A stretch of 64,000 nt of DNA from Tupaia tana (lineage: Eukaryota; Chordata; Mammalia; Scandentia; Tupaiidae): contig JAKSZU010000018.1 in assembly GCA_026018925.1 (NCBI GenBank), positions 28,272,452-28,336,451 on the forward strand. Direction: 5' to 3'. How positions within the stretch are numbered: position 1 is the first letter of the stretch; each line of letters opens with the position of its first letter. The translations under genes were made by a program, and so were the position numbers. Positions 23,970 to 33,789 of the stretch are shown piece after piece. The notes beneath the pieces were generated by a model. That model made no database searches. It was not told where the DNA came from and saw only the letters and a program-made list of their open reading frames with translations.

Positions 23970-24027
23970 AAGAGTTATTTTAAAATAGCAGAAATGATAA
24001 GAGTTATTTTTAAATAGCAGAAATGAT
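23970..24027. repeat. 29-bp tandem duplication
   Basis: AAGAGTTATTTTAAAATAGC at 23970 and AAGAGTTATTTTTAAATAGC at 23999; both units end AGAAATGAT. Confidence 0.92.
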
Positions 24028-24107
24028 GATGATGGTAAACATGAGGAAGAAGACTTCTTTGCGACTGAATTCAAGACCCCCTCATATTAGATAGTCCCAT
24101 CCCCTCT

Positions 24108-24356
24108 CTCTTTTTTTTAACTGCCAGAGGGTCCATGCACTTACCAGCAAGAGAGAGAAAACACTGCCCAATGGGACACAGTCATGCCATAATCCCTTTT
24201 CTTCCATTTCTCCATTCTGTCAGGATTGGGGGCACATATGTGCATCCACCTAGCATGTTTTTCAAGCCACCATGGTAGGGATTCAAGTCTCAGTCGGCCA
24301 TGTGGATTTACTCTCTGTGCATTGCATTTAATGGCTGTGTTACTACAACAGCCCTC
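24108..24356 (-). mobile_element. Older type A-like SINE
   Basis: Diverged reverse copy; the CAGGATTGGGGGCACATATG body and TTTTTCAAGCCACCATGG are readable. Confidence 0.7.
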
Positions 24357-24524
24357 TCAACCCCCTTTTCCCAGTAGAATGCAATACATATAAGATGTGA
24401 CTTCAAAAAGTGTGTGAAAAACTGGAATTAAGTTTATTTGAGTTTATTCTGGTACCAAAAAAAATTGGAATCCATGCAGTTATTTTGTCTTCATAATACT
24501 CATTTCCATGACATTTTTAAAAGA

Positions 24525-24691
24525 TTTACTTTATTTTACTTATTATCATTAATTTTAAATTTGATATAGGGCACATACACTCACCAGAGAGAGAAAGGGA
24601 AAGTGAGAAAGCAAGCCACAAGGTCCAGGATTTGAACCATGGTGGGTCATACGGGAGTCCAGTGCCTCAACCCTCATACCACCTGCTGTCC
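24525..24691 (-). mobile_element. Type B SINE
   Basis: Flanked by direct repeats of TTCCATGACATTTTTAAAAG (from 24504) and TTCCATGAAACTTTTAAAGA (from 24694), an imperfect, older duplication. Confidence 0.85.
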
Positions 24692-25071
24692 CATTCCATG
24701 AAACTTTTAAAGATCTATCTCATATTTTTTTACATATATTTTACATATACTTGTATGTATATATATTTACTTTTACATATATTTATAAATTAATAAATGG
24801 TATGGTTTTATGTATTTTTAAGTTTTATTTACATAGGGCCATAGTATCCATATGTGCAACATTTTTATGTTTTTGAATTAATCCATATCAGTAACTCTGT
24901 AACACTCAATCATGTGACTTTAATAGCAAATTCATTTACTTTCCTGGGTGACAGGCAACAAAGTTGTTCTCTGTGTCTTGCTTTTATGTTTCCCTCACAT
25001 CCTTATGAATGTGTGAGAAAGTCTGTAGTGTTTACACCTAGAAGTGTAATCACTGGGTTCTGGGGATAGTG

Positions 25072-25450
25072 GTTGTTATGGATTGAAATGTGTCTTCCAA
25101 AAAGATATGTTCAAGTTCTAACTTACGGTATCTTTTAATGTGATTTATTTGGAAATTAGAATCTTTGCTGATGTAATCAAGTTAAAATGAAGCCACTTAA
25201 TCCAATGATTGGTGTCTTTAAAAAAAAAAAAGAGAGAGAGAAGAGACACAGACAGGGAGAGAATGCCATTTAATGACAGGGGCAAAGAGTAGAGTGATGT
25301 GTCTATCAGTACAAGGATAGCTAGCAACCACCAAAAGCTAGGAGAGAGGTGGGGAACAGATTCTCTCTCAGAGACTCTATAAGGTACTAACCCTGCTAAT
25401 GCCTTTGATTCTGGACTTCTGGCCTTCAGAACTGAGAGAATACGTTTTGG
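25072..25450 (+). repeat. ERVL-MaLR-type LTR relic
   Basis: Begins TGTTATGGATTGAAATGTGT and ends near CTTCTGGCCTTCAGAACTGA, the word order of ancient mammalian MaLR/MLT1-type solo LTRs. It contains an A12(GA)n stretch. No retroviral coding sequence is seen. Confidence 0.6.
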
Positions 25451-25455
25451 AGGGA

Positions 25456-25675
25456 GAACGTTTTTTTTTTTTTTTTATAAATAATTTCTTCCATAAGAGA
25501 GAGAGACTACCAACAGGGTCTTGATGCCAAGATTCATCCCCAACTTCAGCCAGCCCCAGATCATAGGTGCACATGTGTCACACATACTCAGAGAGGTCTC
25601 ATAAACTGGGGGACTTCTCGTGTAAGATTGCTTCATGGAACATCATTTATTACCACTGCAGCACCATCTGGCTCC
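25456..25675 (-). mobile_element. Type C SINE (old)
   Basis: Poly-T then CAACAGGGTCTTGATGCCAA, CAGCCAGCCCCAGATCATAG and ACTGCAGCACCATCTGGCTC, shared with the copy near 29.3 kb. Confidence 0.6.
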
Positions 25676-25711
25676 AAATTTTTGTTCTTTTAAACCACAC
25701 AGTTTGTGGGT

Positions 25712-25960
25712 TTTTTTTTTAAATGATATTTTTGCTAGAGGATGCACATGCTCTCTAGAAAGACAGAAAGATAGAAAAGTGAGAAATCACCCCCCAGGGG
25801 AAATGGCAACACCACAATCCCTTCTCCACTCTCCCCTCAGGATTTGGGTATGCATGCACATGTGCCTGGCATGAGTTCTAAGCCTCCAGGTCAAGAACTC
25901 CAACCCTGGTCAGCTACATGCGAGTCCAGCAACATAACCATTACTCTAGCTGCTGGTCCC
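25712..25960 (-). mobile_element. Type A SINE
   Basis: Reverse copy ending at GCTGCTGGTCCC. Confidence 0.85.
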
Positions 25961-26639
25961 CTCAGCTTATGCTAACTTGTTAATAGCAGCTCAAGCAAAC
26001 CATACAGTGATGAAATCCCAAGTCATGGCCTGCGGGGAGCACAAGTCCAGGTCGGAGAGAGTATATGAGCCTGAGAATGTGACATTAGACAGTTGTCTGG
26101 ATCTTAGCATCCAGGCAGTGTGGAGCCACTGATAAGTTAAAATAGTAAGAGAGACAGTTCTAGCTTTAGTGAAGGATATCAGAGAAATGGTCCATGTTTA
26201 AAGCAGACTTGTTGGACTTTGGATTTGGCCTGAAATTTATTCGTTTTTTACCTTTAAAATTAATTCATTTCTTTCCACACAGAATTATAAGAGTTTTCCA
26301 TACAGTTTGTCATTAGTAACCATGGGTTATTTTTGTGCTTACCAAATCAGGCCCTGTTTTTAGACATAATCTGCTAATCTCACTTAATCTTCACAACTGC
26401 CTCCGCCCGCCCCCCGCAAAATATAGCCGCTATCTTCTCCATAATAGGGATAAGGAAAGCGTCAGGAAGAAGGTAAGATGATTTGCACTTAGGGAAACAG
26501 GTCGGCTGATGGTTCAGGGTTGAAAGAGGCCTTTCATGGTCGGAAAGCATCGGACAAAACACTTCAACCACGTCAGCCTACTTTTTTCCATCTTTCCAAC
26601 TGCATAATAGCAGCTACCTGTTCTATCCTCAAGATTAAA
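25961..26639. other. Upstream flank of GOT2
   Basis: No gene seen. A MIR-like relic is possible at about 26300-26460 (CTCACTTAATCTTCACAACT, ATCTTCTCCATAATAGGGAT). Confidence 0.5.
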
Positions 26640-26727
26640 CCAATGAGTGTGGCAAGCCCCGGGCGCAGAGGGCGGAGATAAAACAGTGTCGTCCTAGTTC
26701 TCCAGGACCTCCCGCGGCTCGGCCCCC

Positions 26728-26745
26728 GGCCGCCAGGGGACGCTG
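26728..26745 (+). promoter_or_regulatory. Probable CTCF-binding site in the GOT2 promoter
   Basis: GGCCGCCAGGGGACGCTG follows the CTCF consensus of CCASYAGRKGGCRS type over most positions. Binding is inferred. Confidence 0.55.
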
Positions 26746-26895
26746 TGACGTGGCTCGTGTCTGGCGGGCTGCCGCTCTAGCCCCGCCTCGGGAAGTCACT
26801 GTCCTTACCTTCAGCAGGATCCCGCGCCTCGGTGTCTGCGCCAGCTTGTCCTCTGCTCCGTCCTGCCGCTACCCAACGTCCTCTTGCCGCCCAGC

Positions 26896-26984
26896 ATGGC
26901 CCTGCTGCACTCCGGCCGCGTCCTCTCCGGGGTCGCCAACGCCTTCCATCCAGGCCTCGCCGCCGTCGCCTCTACCAGAGCCAA
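26896..26984 (+). CDS. GOT2: GOT2 exon 1: mitochondrial targeting presequence
   Basis: ATG 26896 opens [20 protein letters not shown], an Arg/Ala-rich amphipathic presequence with no acidic residue. Residues 1-29 lie here and the codon for residue 30 is split across the intron (AA|C, Asn). The donor is GTAAGT. In known mammalian enzymes the mature protein begins at residue 30, so intron 1 separates presequence and mature enzyme almost exactly. Start choice: first ATG in the CpG-rich 5' region, and it matches the family N-terminus. Confidence 0.97.
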
Positions 26985-27084
26985 GTAAGTCGGGGGATAG
27001 GAGATGAAGCCGGGGCGACAGGCCTGCCCAGCCGAGCCGCGGGCGCCTGGACGTCCACGGAGCCACGCCTCAAACGCACGCACG

Positions 27085-27101
27085 CTCTCTCTCTCTCTCT
27101 C

Positions 27102-27163
<62 letters not shown>
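27085..27163. repeat. (CT)n(CA)n microsatellite in GOT2 intron 1
   Basis: About 58 bp of CT repeats interrupted by ACCC, then about 21 bp of CA, 100 bp downstream of the exon 1 donor and inside the CpG-rich region. Confidence 0.95.
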
Positions 27164-27671
27164 CCCTTCTCCGAGAATTCCTCGACTCTTCTCTGAGGGC
27201 AGAGAATTGGGTGTCCGCGTCTGACAGAGACACCCGGGGTCCTACTTGCCTTTCTGCCCTGAGCCGGACACTGCAGGAAAGCGAGCCAGCGCAATCCGTG
27301 GGGAAGGAAGTGCGGCCCTTTGCGGCACCCGGACTCTCCTTCCAAGGGGGGCGAAACGCCCTTTCGGCATGATGGGGGCGGGGGACTACGAGGAGAGCAC
27401 GCGGGCCGAGGTGCCCTGCCGGCCTCGCGCCGATTGGCTGAGGCTCGGGGATGCCGCGCACCGATTGGCCGCGGCGCCGGGGGGCGCGCGTGCCCTTGAC
27501 GGACTGCCCTGGGGGTGGCAGCCGCGCGCACCTGTCGTGGCTTCCCGGTGGCTGACCGGGTGGGTCGGGCGACGCTGGCTGCAGCTTGTGTCCAGGGAAG
27601 GCCTGTGGGAGAAGGCACCCCGTGCGCTGGCGTCCAGATCCTGCTCTCCTCTCTGCATCCCGTGACCTTGG

Positions 27672-27726
27672 CATGCAGCATGGTCTTGTTACTACCTGCC
27701 ATGCAGCATGGTCTTGTTACTACCTG
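27672..27726. repeat. 28-bp tandem duplication in intron 1
   Basis: CATGCAGCATGGTCTTGTTA occurs at 27672 and 27700, each continuing CTACCTG, without mismatch. Confidence 0.95.
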
Positions 27727-28590
27727 AGTCCCCGGTGGCCCCAGGTCCTCTTGGCCTTTGGATGAGAAAGGGTCCAGATGTAGTGCGCCTCCGCCCCCAC
27801 CCCTCTGCTTTTTGAAAGCTCTTAAAAAGTTGTAGAGAAGTCATCAGTCTTCCTCTCATCTCACTTTGCTCTTTGATTCAGTAAATATTTCGTAACCCCA
27901 GTTTCTCAGAGCCAAGCGCTGGACTAGATTCTAGCCATACAGTAGTGAGCAAGACTGAAGGAAGGACAGGCATCGCTCAGAAACATGACTAGTGTAATTT
28001 TTAACTGTAGTATTTAGTGCAGAGAAGAAAGATTCTGAGCATAAAATGAGCTACTAATTCCTTCCTAGTGGAGACCTGAGCCAGGTGATTAATTCACTCA
28101 GTAAGCTGATTTGGGACAGTCTCCTTAAGTACTCATGAGGAACCGAGTCTTAAAACCACCCCTAAGCAGATATTAACTTCTAGGAGCCAAGCCTTGCTCT
28201 TAGCCCTTTATAAAACTGTGCTTGCCTTTCTGAATATAAGCATGTCTTTAAGCCAGTAGAACAATCTGTCCTTTCCAAAGCTCCATACTCTTGGCAGTAC
28301 AGTTTTGCACAGGCTTCCACACTTTCATCTCTTCCTGATTTGGCTCAGTCTTGGCCCACTATCAACCTGTACTCTTTAAGCCTGCCTAACTCCTCCTCCA
28401 GAATTAGAGGGGAGTTGTTTATGCAGCAAAAAACTGAGAAGACAGAAGTGCCTAAAATTACTGGGGGGAGAATTTTTATTTTTACCTTTGTTGTGATCTT
28501 AAAATAATCCCGTGTTTTGTGGATTTGGCTGAGTGTCCTGAAGCTTGGGTGTGACCTTTTAATCATTTTTTTGTTCTTCAGTTCAAGAGC
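27727..28590. other. Intron 1 segment, no gene seen
   Basis: Unique-looking. An ancient repeat relic is suggested at about 27870-27960 by TTCAGTAAATATTTCG and CATACAGTAGTGAGCAAGAC; family uncertain. Confidence 0.5.
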
Positions 28591-28740
28591 CTGACTCATT
28601 TTTCTTTTCTGTCATTCCCCATTCGAATGTAAGTTCTATGAGAGCAGAGACCTTACCCAGTTTGTTCCCTTTGCATTGGTTAAAGCAGCGCCTGCAGGCT
28701 ATTTTAAACCCTGATGTTTAACTTAATGAAATAAAGCAAT
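28590..28740 (+). repeat. L2-like ancient LINE 3' end
   Basis: TGTAAGTTCTATGAGAGCAG and AGACCTTACCCAGTTTGTTC follow the L2 3'-end word order. Confidence 0.5.
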
Positions 28741-28820
28741 TATGATACTTTATTGTAATATTATATTAGGTCAAGACCTAAACACATAGGGGAACCCCAG
28801 TGCTGCAAAATATGTACCAC

Positions 28821-28912
28821 AGGGACCAGCATGTGGCTTGGTGGTTAAGGTGCAGGATGCTACCACATGGCTGACCACGGTTCAAGTCCTGGACCTGGTG
28901 GCTTGCTTTCTC

Positions 28913-28987
<75 letters not shown>

Positions 28988-29045
28988 CTCTGGTCAAATT
29001 AAAAATAAATGAATGAATAAATAAAGTTAAATAAATATTTTTAAA
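28821..29045 (+). mobile_element. Type B SINE with long (CT)n(GT)n
   Basis: Flanked by AATATGTACCAC (28809-28820) and AATATATGTACCAT (from 29047). The TC tract has expanded to (CT)n(TG)n between about 28915 and 28985. Confidence 0.9.
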
Positions 29046-29289
29046 AAATATATGTACCATGATATAAAAATACTAAAGTATTTGAGCAGCCAAAGTTGAG
29101 GAGGACTATTCAGGTTTAAATAATGATTGGTGATTAGATGATAGAACCAGATGCCATATCCGACCATGAGCTACTATTCAGACAAGGAATGGATGGATAC
29201 CTTTCTCTTTTACTGTAGAAGTGATCCTAACCTAGAGCTACATAGTACAACTGGAAAACATTTAAAAGAAATTCAACTGCATATTTTAG

Positions 29290-29503
29290 GTTTATTTATC
29301 TGTTGCTTCCATGAGCAGAGAGAAACAGAAACAGCAACCTCTACAAGATCCCAATGCCATAATCCACTCTCAGCCAGCCCCAGATCATGAGCACACCTGT
29401 GCTCTACAGACCCAGGAAGGTCTCCAGATATGACCCTGGGACCTTCTCATGTGGTTCAGCCTCAAAGAACATTACATTTTACCTCTGCACCACCTCCAGC
29501 CCT
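29290..29503 (-). mobile_element. Type C SINE (old)
   Basis: Shares CAGCCAGCCCCAGATCATGA and CACCTCCAGCCC with the copy at 25456. Confidence 0.6.
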
Positions 29504-29659
29504 TAGCTGCATTTGTAACAGAAAGCACTGAGTATTTTTTGTGCTGATCTGTGCTGTAAAAGCTTAGTGACATTAGATCAGATATAGTGACAAGTCAGTA
29601 CAGAAAGATAAGTATGCTAATGTATTTTTATTTATAATGATGGGGGTTTTGTTGTTTTT

Positions 29660-29899
29660 TTGTTTGATTTTTAAGATTGTTGCCACAAGTGTGTGCTTAC
29701 CAGAGAGAGAAAAATCACCCCGGGGGGGGGGGGGGGGGATGGCTATTCCACAATCCCTTCTCTATTCTCTCCTTGGGACTTTAGGCACCCACACACATGC
29801 AGCTGGCATGTTTTTCAAGCCTCCAGGTCCAGGTCTCAAACTGTGCAGTTGGCCATGTGCAATTTAGCCACCTTAATCACCATGCCACCTGGCTGGCCC
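29660..29899 (-). mobile_element. Older type A-like SINE with G17 expansion
   Basis: Reverse copy ending in CACCTGGCTGGCCCC. The hairpin region has grown to CCCC followed by 17 G (29722-29738). Confidence 0.8.
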
Positions 29900-30101
29900 C
29901 TATACTGATCTGTTTTTAATATTTAATTCTGATTAATTTTTAGTGAAATAACTGAAAGAATATCATGAGACCCTTTTTGGAAAGGCCATTTGCAGTAGCA
30001 GTATAATAACTAGTAGTTAGAAGATCAAAAAACTACAAAGCACTAGATAGGCATGAGCCCCCAGAAAAATTGCAAGGCATTTGATTTAGGAATGCTTATC
30101 T

Positions 30102-30338
30102 ACGGCCAGCAGGTGGCGTGGAGCTTTAGTGACTGGATCCCACGTGACCGACTTTGTAGTTGAAGTCCCAGACTCAGTGGCTTGAAAACTACTCTGGGCA
30201 CATGTTCATGCATGCCCGAAACCCCAAGAGGAGAAGGGGTTGTGGCATGGCCATCTCCCCTGGGGGGTGATTTCTCATCCACACCCCCCACCCCTGGCAC
30301 ATGCACACACCGTATAGTAAAACTAAAGTGAAAAAGAA
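30102..30338 (+). mobile_element. Type A-body SINE with a type B-like head
   Basis: Flanked by GGAATGCTTATCTA (30089) and GAAATGCTTATCTG (30339). CCAGCAGGTGGC at 30106-30117. Confidence 0.9.
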
Positions 30339-30685
30339 GAAATGCTTATCTGAATACTTTGTACCTAACATATTTTGGTTGACTGGTCAATATTGCTCAA
30401 TGTTGTGAGATTTTGTGATTCTGTCCAAAGTGCATTGATTAGAATGACTTTCTAGGTCACAGGTTATCAGCATCAGTTTTGTCCGTAGAACACTCTTATT
30501 TTCAGCTGGTACTATTATTAACATCAGAGTTCTCAAAATGTGTGAATATCTTTACTCTTTTGAGAAATGAAATAACCTATAGAACATAGTAATTGTCCTG
30601 TTACTAATGTAGGACTAATCAAGAGAATATCCTAGCTCTTATATTTACCTTGTTTAAAATTCACAGTTTTGAAATTACTTTTAGA
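30339..30685. other. Intron 1 segment, nothing recognised
   Basis: AT-rich unique-looking sequence between two SINEs. Confidence 0.5.
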
Positions 30686-30953
30686 GGGACCAGCAGATGG
30701 TGTAATGGTTAAGTCACCAGACTCCCACGTAGTCGACCATGGTTCAAGTCTCAGACCTGGTAGCTTAAACTGATACCGGGTGCGTGTGCATGAGTGACCA
30801 AAATCCTGAGAGGAGAATAGAGGAAAAGGGATTGCAGCATGGCCCTCCCCCCCCGGGGGGTGGGGGGTGATATCTCACTTTCTGTTTCTCTGTTCCTCTC
30901 TCTGTGGTGAGTGCATGCACCCTATAGCAAAAGTCTCTCTAAAAACAAAAAAA
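30686..30953 (+). mobile_element. Type A SINE
   Basis: Flanked by AAATTACTTTTAGA (30672) and AAATTGCTTTTAGA (30954). The hairpin is enlarged to C9 G6 T G6 near 30846-30868. Confidence 0.92.
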
Positions 30954-30978
30954 TAAATTGCTTTTAGAATTCTTAAGT

Positions 30979-31200
30979 GCAGCTGGATGGTGGTGCAGTA
31001 GTAAAATGCAGTGTTCTGCAAGGCTAACCCACATTGGGAAGATGGGTTAAAACCACCTGGAAACCTCCCTGAGTGTGCTGGGCATACAAGTTCCCAAGAT
31101 CCAGGCTGGCTGAAGCTAGGGGTGGATCTCAGTTCAGGGCCCTGTTGGGGCTGGTGTCTCTTTCTCTCCCTCTTTCTAACTCATGGAATAAAAATACTTT
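30979..31200 (+). mobile_element. Type C SINE
   Basis: AGCTGGATGGTGGTGCAGTA, ATGCAGTGTTCTGCAAGGCT (shared with 41.95 kb) and a CTCATGGAATAAAAATAC end. Confidence 0.7.
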
Positions 31201-31228
31201 AAAAAAAATTATTATTAAGAGATATATC

Positions 31229-31489
31229 GGGGGACCAGCAGTAGCGTAATGGCTATGTCGCTTGACTCCAGGTAGTCGACCGCGGTTCGAGTCCCATACC
31301 CGGTGACTTAAACTCACGCCGGGCGCATGTGCCTGTGTGCCCAGGATCCCGAGAGGAGAATGGAGGAGAAGGGATTGCGGCGTGACCATCCCCCCTGGGG
31401 AGTGATTTCTCGCTTTCTGTCTCTCTGTCTGTCTCTGTCTATCTGGCAAGCGCCCTATAGCAAAAACCTCTCAAAAAAAAAAAAAAAAA
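31229..31489 (+). mobile_element. Type A SINE
   Basis: Box B GGTTCGAGTCCC, GTGACCATCCCCCC body. Flanked by AGATATATCGG (about 31218) and AGATACATCAG (about 31490). Confidence 0.93.
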
Positions 31490-31868
31490 AGATACATCAG
31501 AAGACTCAAGGCTATGGCACTTGAGAGAATTTCTGTGCTTGATGTTTAAAAGAATGTAACAAATAGATGTTTTTCACAGAATTTAACAAGAATAGTGTCT
31601 TTTGTTCCTGTGGGTTAGGGCAGCAGCTCTGTGGTTGATTAAGGGCCTTAGAAACAAATCACCTTTATAAAAATGGTTTTAAAATCTGACATGTCCTTGG
31701 CATTCATTCTCTTCACTCAGTATTAATGACAATGATGTAGATAGGCAGGTGGCTATGTGTTTTCAGGTGTGAATTGTGGATAAAGAATAATGAAAGCTTT
31801 CTTCTGGCCTAGTTCAGAAGTTGCTGAAGCATCTGCGTTTCTTCCTATTGCTTTGGTACCAGGAAGAA

Positions 31869-31869
31869 T

Positions 31870-31900
<31 letters not shown>

Positions 31901-32149
31901 TTTTGGAGAGGTTTTTGCTATAGGGCGTGTGCGCTCGCCAGACAGAGAGAGACAGACAGAAAGCGCGAAATCACCCCCCAGGGGGGATGGTCACGCCGTA
32001 ATCCCATCTCCTCCATTCTCCTCTTGGGATCTTGTGCACGCACGCACACGCGCCCCGCATGAGTTTTAAGCCACTGGGTCCAGGATGCGAACCGTGGTCG
32101 ACTACATGGGAGTCCAGCGACATAGCCATTACGCTAACTGCTGGTTCCC
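31869..32149 (-). mobile_element. Type A SINE, GGGAACC subfamily (young)
   Basis: 14-bp target-site duplication GGTACCAGGAAGAA at 31855-31868 and 32150-32163. On the minus strand it starts GGGAACCAGCAGTTAGCG and its box B reads GGTTCGCATCC. Confidence 0.95.
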
Positions 32150-32433
32150 GGTACCAGGAAGAACTAAGCAGCCTAGAGTAACAACAACAGAAAACGAGAT
32201 GAAGGGTAGGGATTTTCAGAACTGGCACTAGAGGTAGGGAGGAAGAAAGTTAATAATGATAATGTCTCCTGAGACCCTAAAGAAAAACTGAGTATTAAGA
32301 ACTGAAAAGCATCTCACGGCCTCGCTTCCGAGATGACAAAAGAAGGAACAACAGTCGGGCCAAAAAGGGCCATGGCCATGTGCATTCTATACACTGCATG
32401 AACTGCGCCTGAAGCATGCCCAAGGACAAGGCT

Positions 32434-32620
32434 TTTTTTTTTTTTTTTTTAGAATTATTTTATTTAACTTTATTTATTTATTTAAATTTGGCCAGAGAGG
32501 GACAGAGCGAGAGAGAGAGAGTGACAGAGTGAGAAAGCAAGCTTCCAGGTCTGGGACTCGAACCAGGGATGGCCATGTGGGAGTCCAGTGTCCTTAACCA
32601 CCATGCTACCTGCCGGACCC
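32434..32620 (-). mobile_element. Type B SINE inside the RPS26 pseudogene
   Basis: Poly-T (about 22) on the + strand, then the reverse copy ending at CTGCCGGACCC. AAGGCT at 32428-32433 and 32621-32626 is the target-site duplication. Confidence 0.92.
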
Positions 32621-32870
32621 AAGGCTATTAAGAAGTTTGTCATCCAAAACATAGTAGACAGGGACATCTCTGAAGCAAGTGTCTTCAAAGCCTGTGTGTT
32701 CCCCAAGCTGTATGTGAAGCTACATTCCTGTGTGAGTTGAGCCATTCATAGCAAGGTAGTCAAGAACCAATCTCATGAAGCTTGGAAGGACCTAACACCC
32801 CCACCCCAATTTAGACCTGGGGGTGCTGCCTCTTGCCCTCCACCAAAGACCATGTAAGGAGCCGAGTCTT

Positions 32871-33122
32871 GGGACCAGCAGTTAACCTAATGGCTATGTC
32901 GCTGGACTCCCATGTAGTCGACCGCGGTTCGCGTCCCGGACCCGGTGGCTTAAAACTCACACCGGGCACGTGTGAGTGCATGCCCAAGATCCCGAGAGGA
33001 GAATGGAGGAGAAAGGATTGCTGCATGGCCATCCACCCTAGGGGATGATTTCTTGCTTTCTGTCTCTCTGTCTGTCTGGTGAGCGCACACGCCCTATGGC
33101 AAAAGCCTCTCCCCAAAAAAAA
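32871..33122 (+). mobile_element. Type A SINE in the RPS26 pseudogene 3' UTR
   Basis: 12-bp perfect target-site duplication GAGCCGAGTCTT at 32859-32870 and 33123-33134. Box B reads GGTTCGCGTCC. Confidence 0.96.
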
Positions 33123-33174
33123 GAGCCGAGTCTTTAAGGACAGAAGAACTGTCCTCTGAGAAAAAATAAAATGC

Positions 33175-33432
33175 TGGGAACCAGCAGTTAGCGTAATGGC
33201 TATGTCGCTGGACTCCCACGTAGTCGACCGTGTCTCGATGGCTTACAACTCACGCCGGGCGCGTGTGCGTGCGTGCCCAAGATCCCGAGAGGAGAATGGA
33301 GGAGAAGGGATTGCGGCGTGACCATCCCCCCTGGGGGGTGATTTCTCGCTTTCTGTCTCTATGTCTCTCTCTGTCTGTCTGGCGAGTGCACGCGCTCTAT
33401 AGCGAAAAACCTCTCCAAAAAAAAAAAAGAAA
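33175..33432 (+). mobile_element. Type A SINE, GGGAACC subfamily, box B deleted
   Basis: Head GGGAACCAGCAGTTAGCG. The sequence jumps from GTAGTCGACCGTG to TCTCGATGGCTTACAAC, so box B is lost. Inserted at the 3' end of the RPS26 retrocopy. Confidence 0.93.
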
Positions 33433-33447
33433 ATGCAAATTACACAT

Positions 33448-33462
33448 GGGGGGGGGGGGGGG
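33448..33462. repeat. G15 homopolymer
   Basis: Run of 15 G between two SINEs. Confidence 0.95.
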
Positions 33463-33475
33463 ACGAAAAGCAGAC

Positions 33476-33731
33476 AGGACCAGCAGATGGTATATTGGTT
33501 ACATCACTGGACTCCCACATAGTTAACCAGGATTTGAGTCCCGGATCAGGCGGCTTAAAGCGCACTCTGGGCATGTGTGTGTGTGCATGCATGCATGCCC
33601 AAAGTCCCAAGAAGAGAATGGAGAAGAGATTGTGGCTTGGCCATCCTTGGGGTTGGAGGGGTGATTTCTGGCTTTCTGTCTGTCTCCAGCTAGCACACAC
33701 GCCCTATAGCAAAAATCTCTCAAAAAAAAAA

Positions 33732-33763
<32 letters not shown>

Positions 33764-33789
33764 AAAAAAAAAAAGAAAGAAAGAAAGAA
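33476..33789 (+). mobile_element. Type A SINE with (AAAG)n tail
   Basis: Flanked by GAAAAGCAGA (33466) and GAAAAGCAGA near 33792. Tail has expanded to (GAAA)n. Confidence 0.88.

Larger units (their letters stand above)
19436..24107. other. Repeat-poor stretch without recognised genes
   Basis: No tRNA-SINE of types A-C is visible over about 4.7 kb, the longest such stretch in the window. Only ancient repeats (MIR, L2, MER5-like), simple repeats and two small tandem duplications are visible. Open frames are short; none shows exon-like conservation that I recognise. A regulatory role upstream of GOT2 is possible but unsupported by the sequence alone. Confidence 0.5.
26640..27560. promoter_or_regulatory. 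GOT2: GOT2 CpG-rich promoter region
   Basis: GC- and CpG-rich, unlike its AT-rich flanks, and spanning exon 1. Upstream of the ATG: CCAAT at 26640-26644, a CTCF-like site at 26728-26745 and a CRE-like TGACGTGG at 26746-26753. No TATA box seen, as expected for a housekeeping gene. Two further inverted CCAAT boxes (GATTGG at 27432 and 27463) lie inside intron 1. The transcription start is not determinable here. Confidence 0.8.
32300..33174 (+). pseudogene. RPS26: RPS26 processed pseudogene, split by two SINEs
   Basis: Intronless copy of ribosomal protein S26 mRNA. ATG 32333 opens MTKEGTTVGPKRA in frame shift against the family MTKKRRNN start, then the sequence for NNSRAKKGHGHV and MPKDKA is readable. 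After the SINE at 32434-32620 the frame resumes at [20 protein letters not shown] and [11 protein letters not shown], then a TGA. The C-terminal proline-rich region precedes TAA 32855-32857. A second SINE (32871-33122) sits in the 3' UTR, followed by AATAAA at 33165-33170. Frameshifts and stops preclude function. Confidence 0.93.

Noticed and set aside
26811-27674. 287-codon minus-strand open frame over GOT2 exon 1
   Set aside because: GC-rich DNA lacks stops by composition; the frame crosses the CT/CA microsatellite as a run of E and R and has no family signature.
27142-27702. 186-codon minus-strand open frame
   Set aside because: Same GC-composition effect; includes the CA repeat read as V/C.
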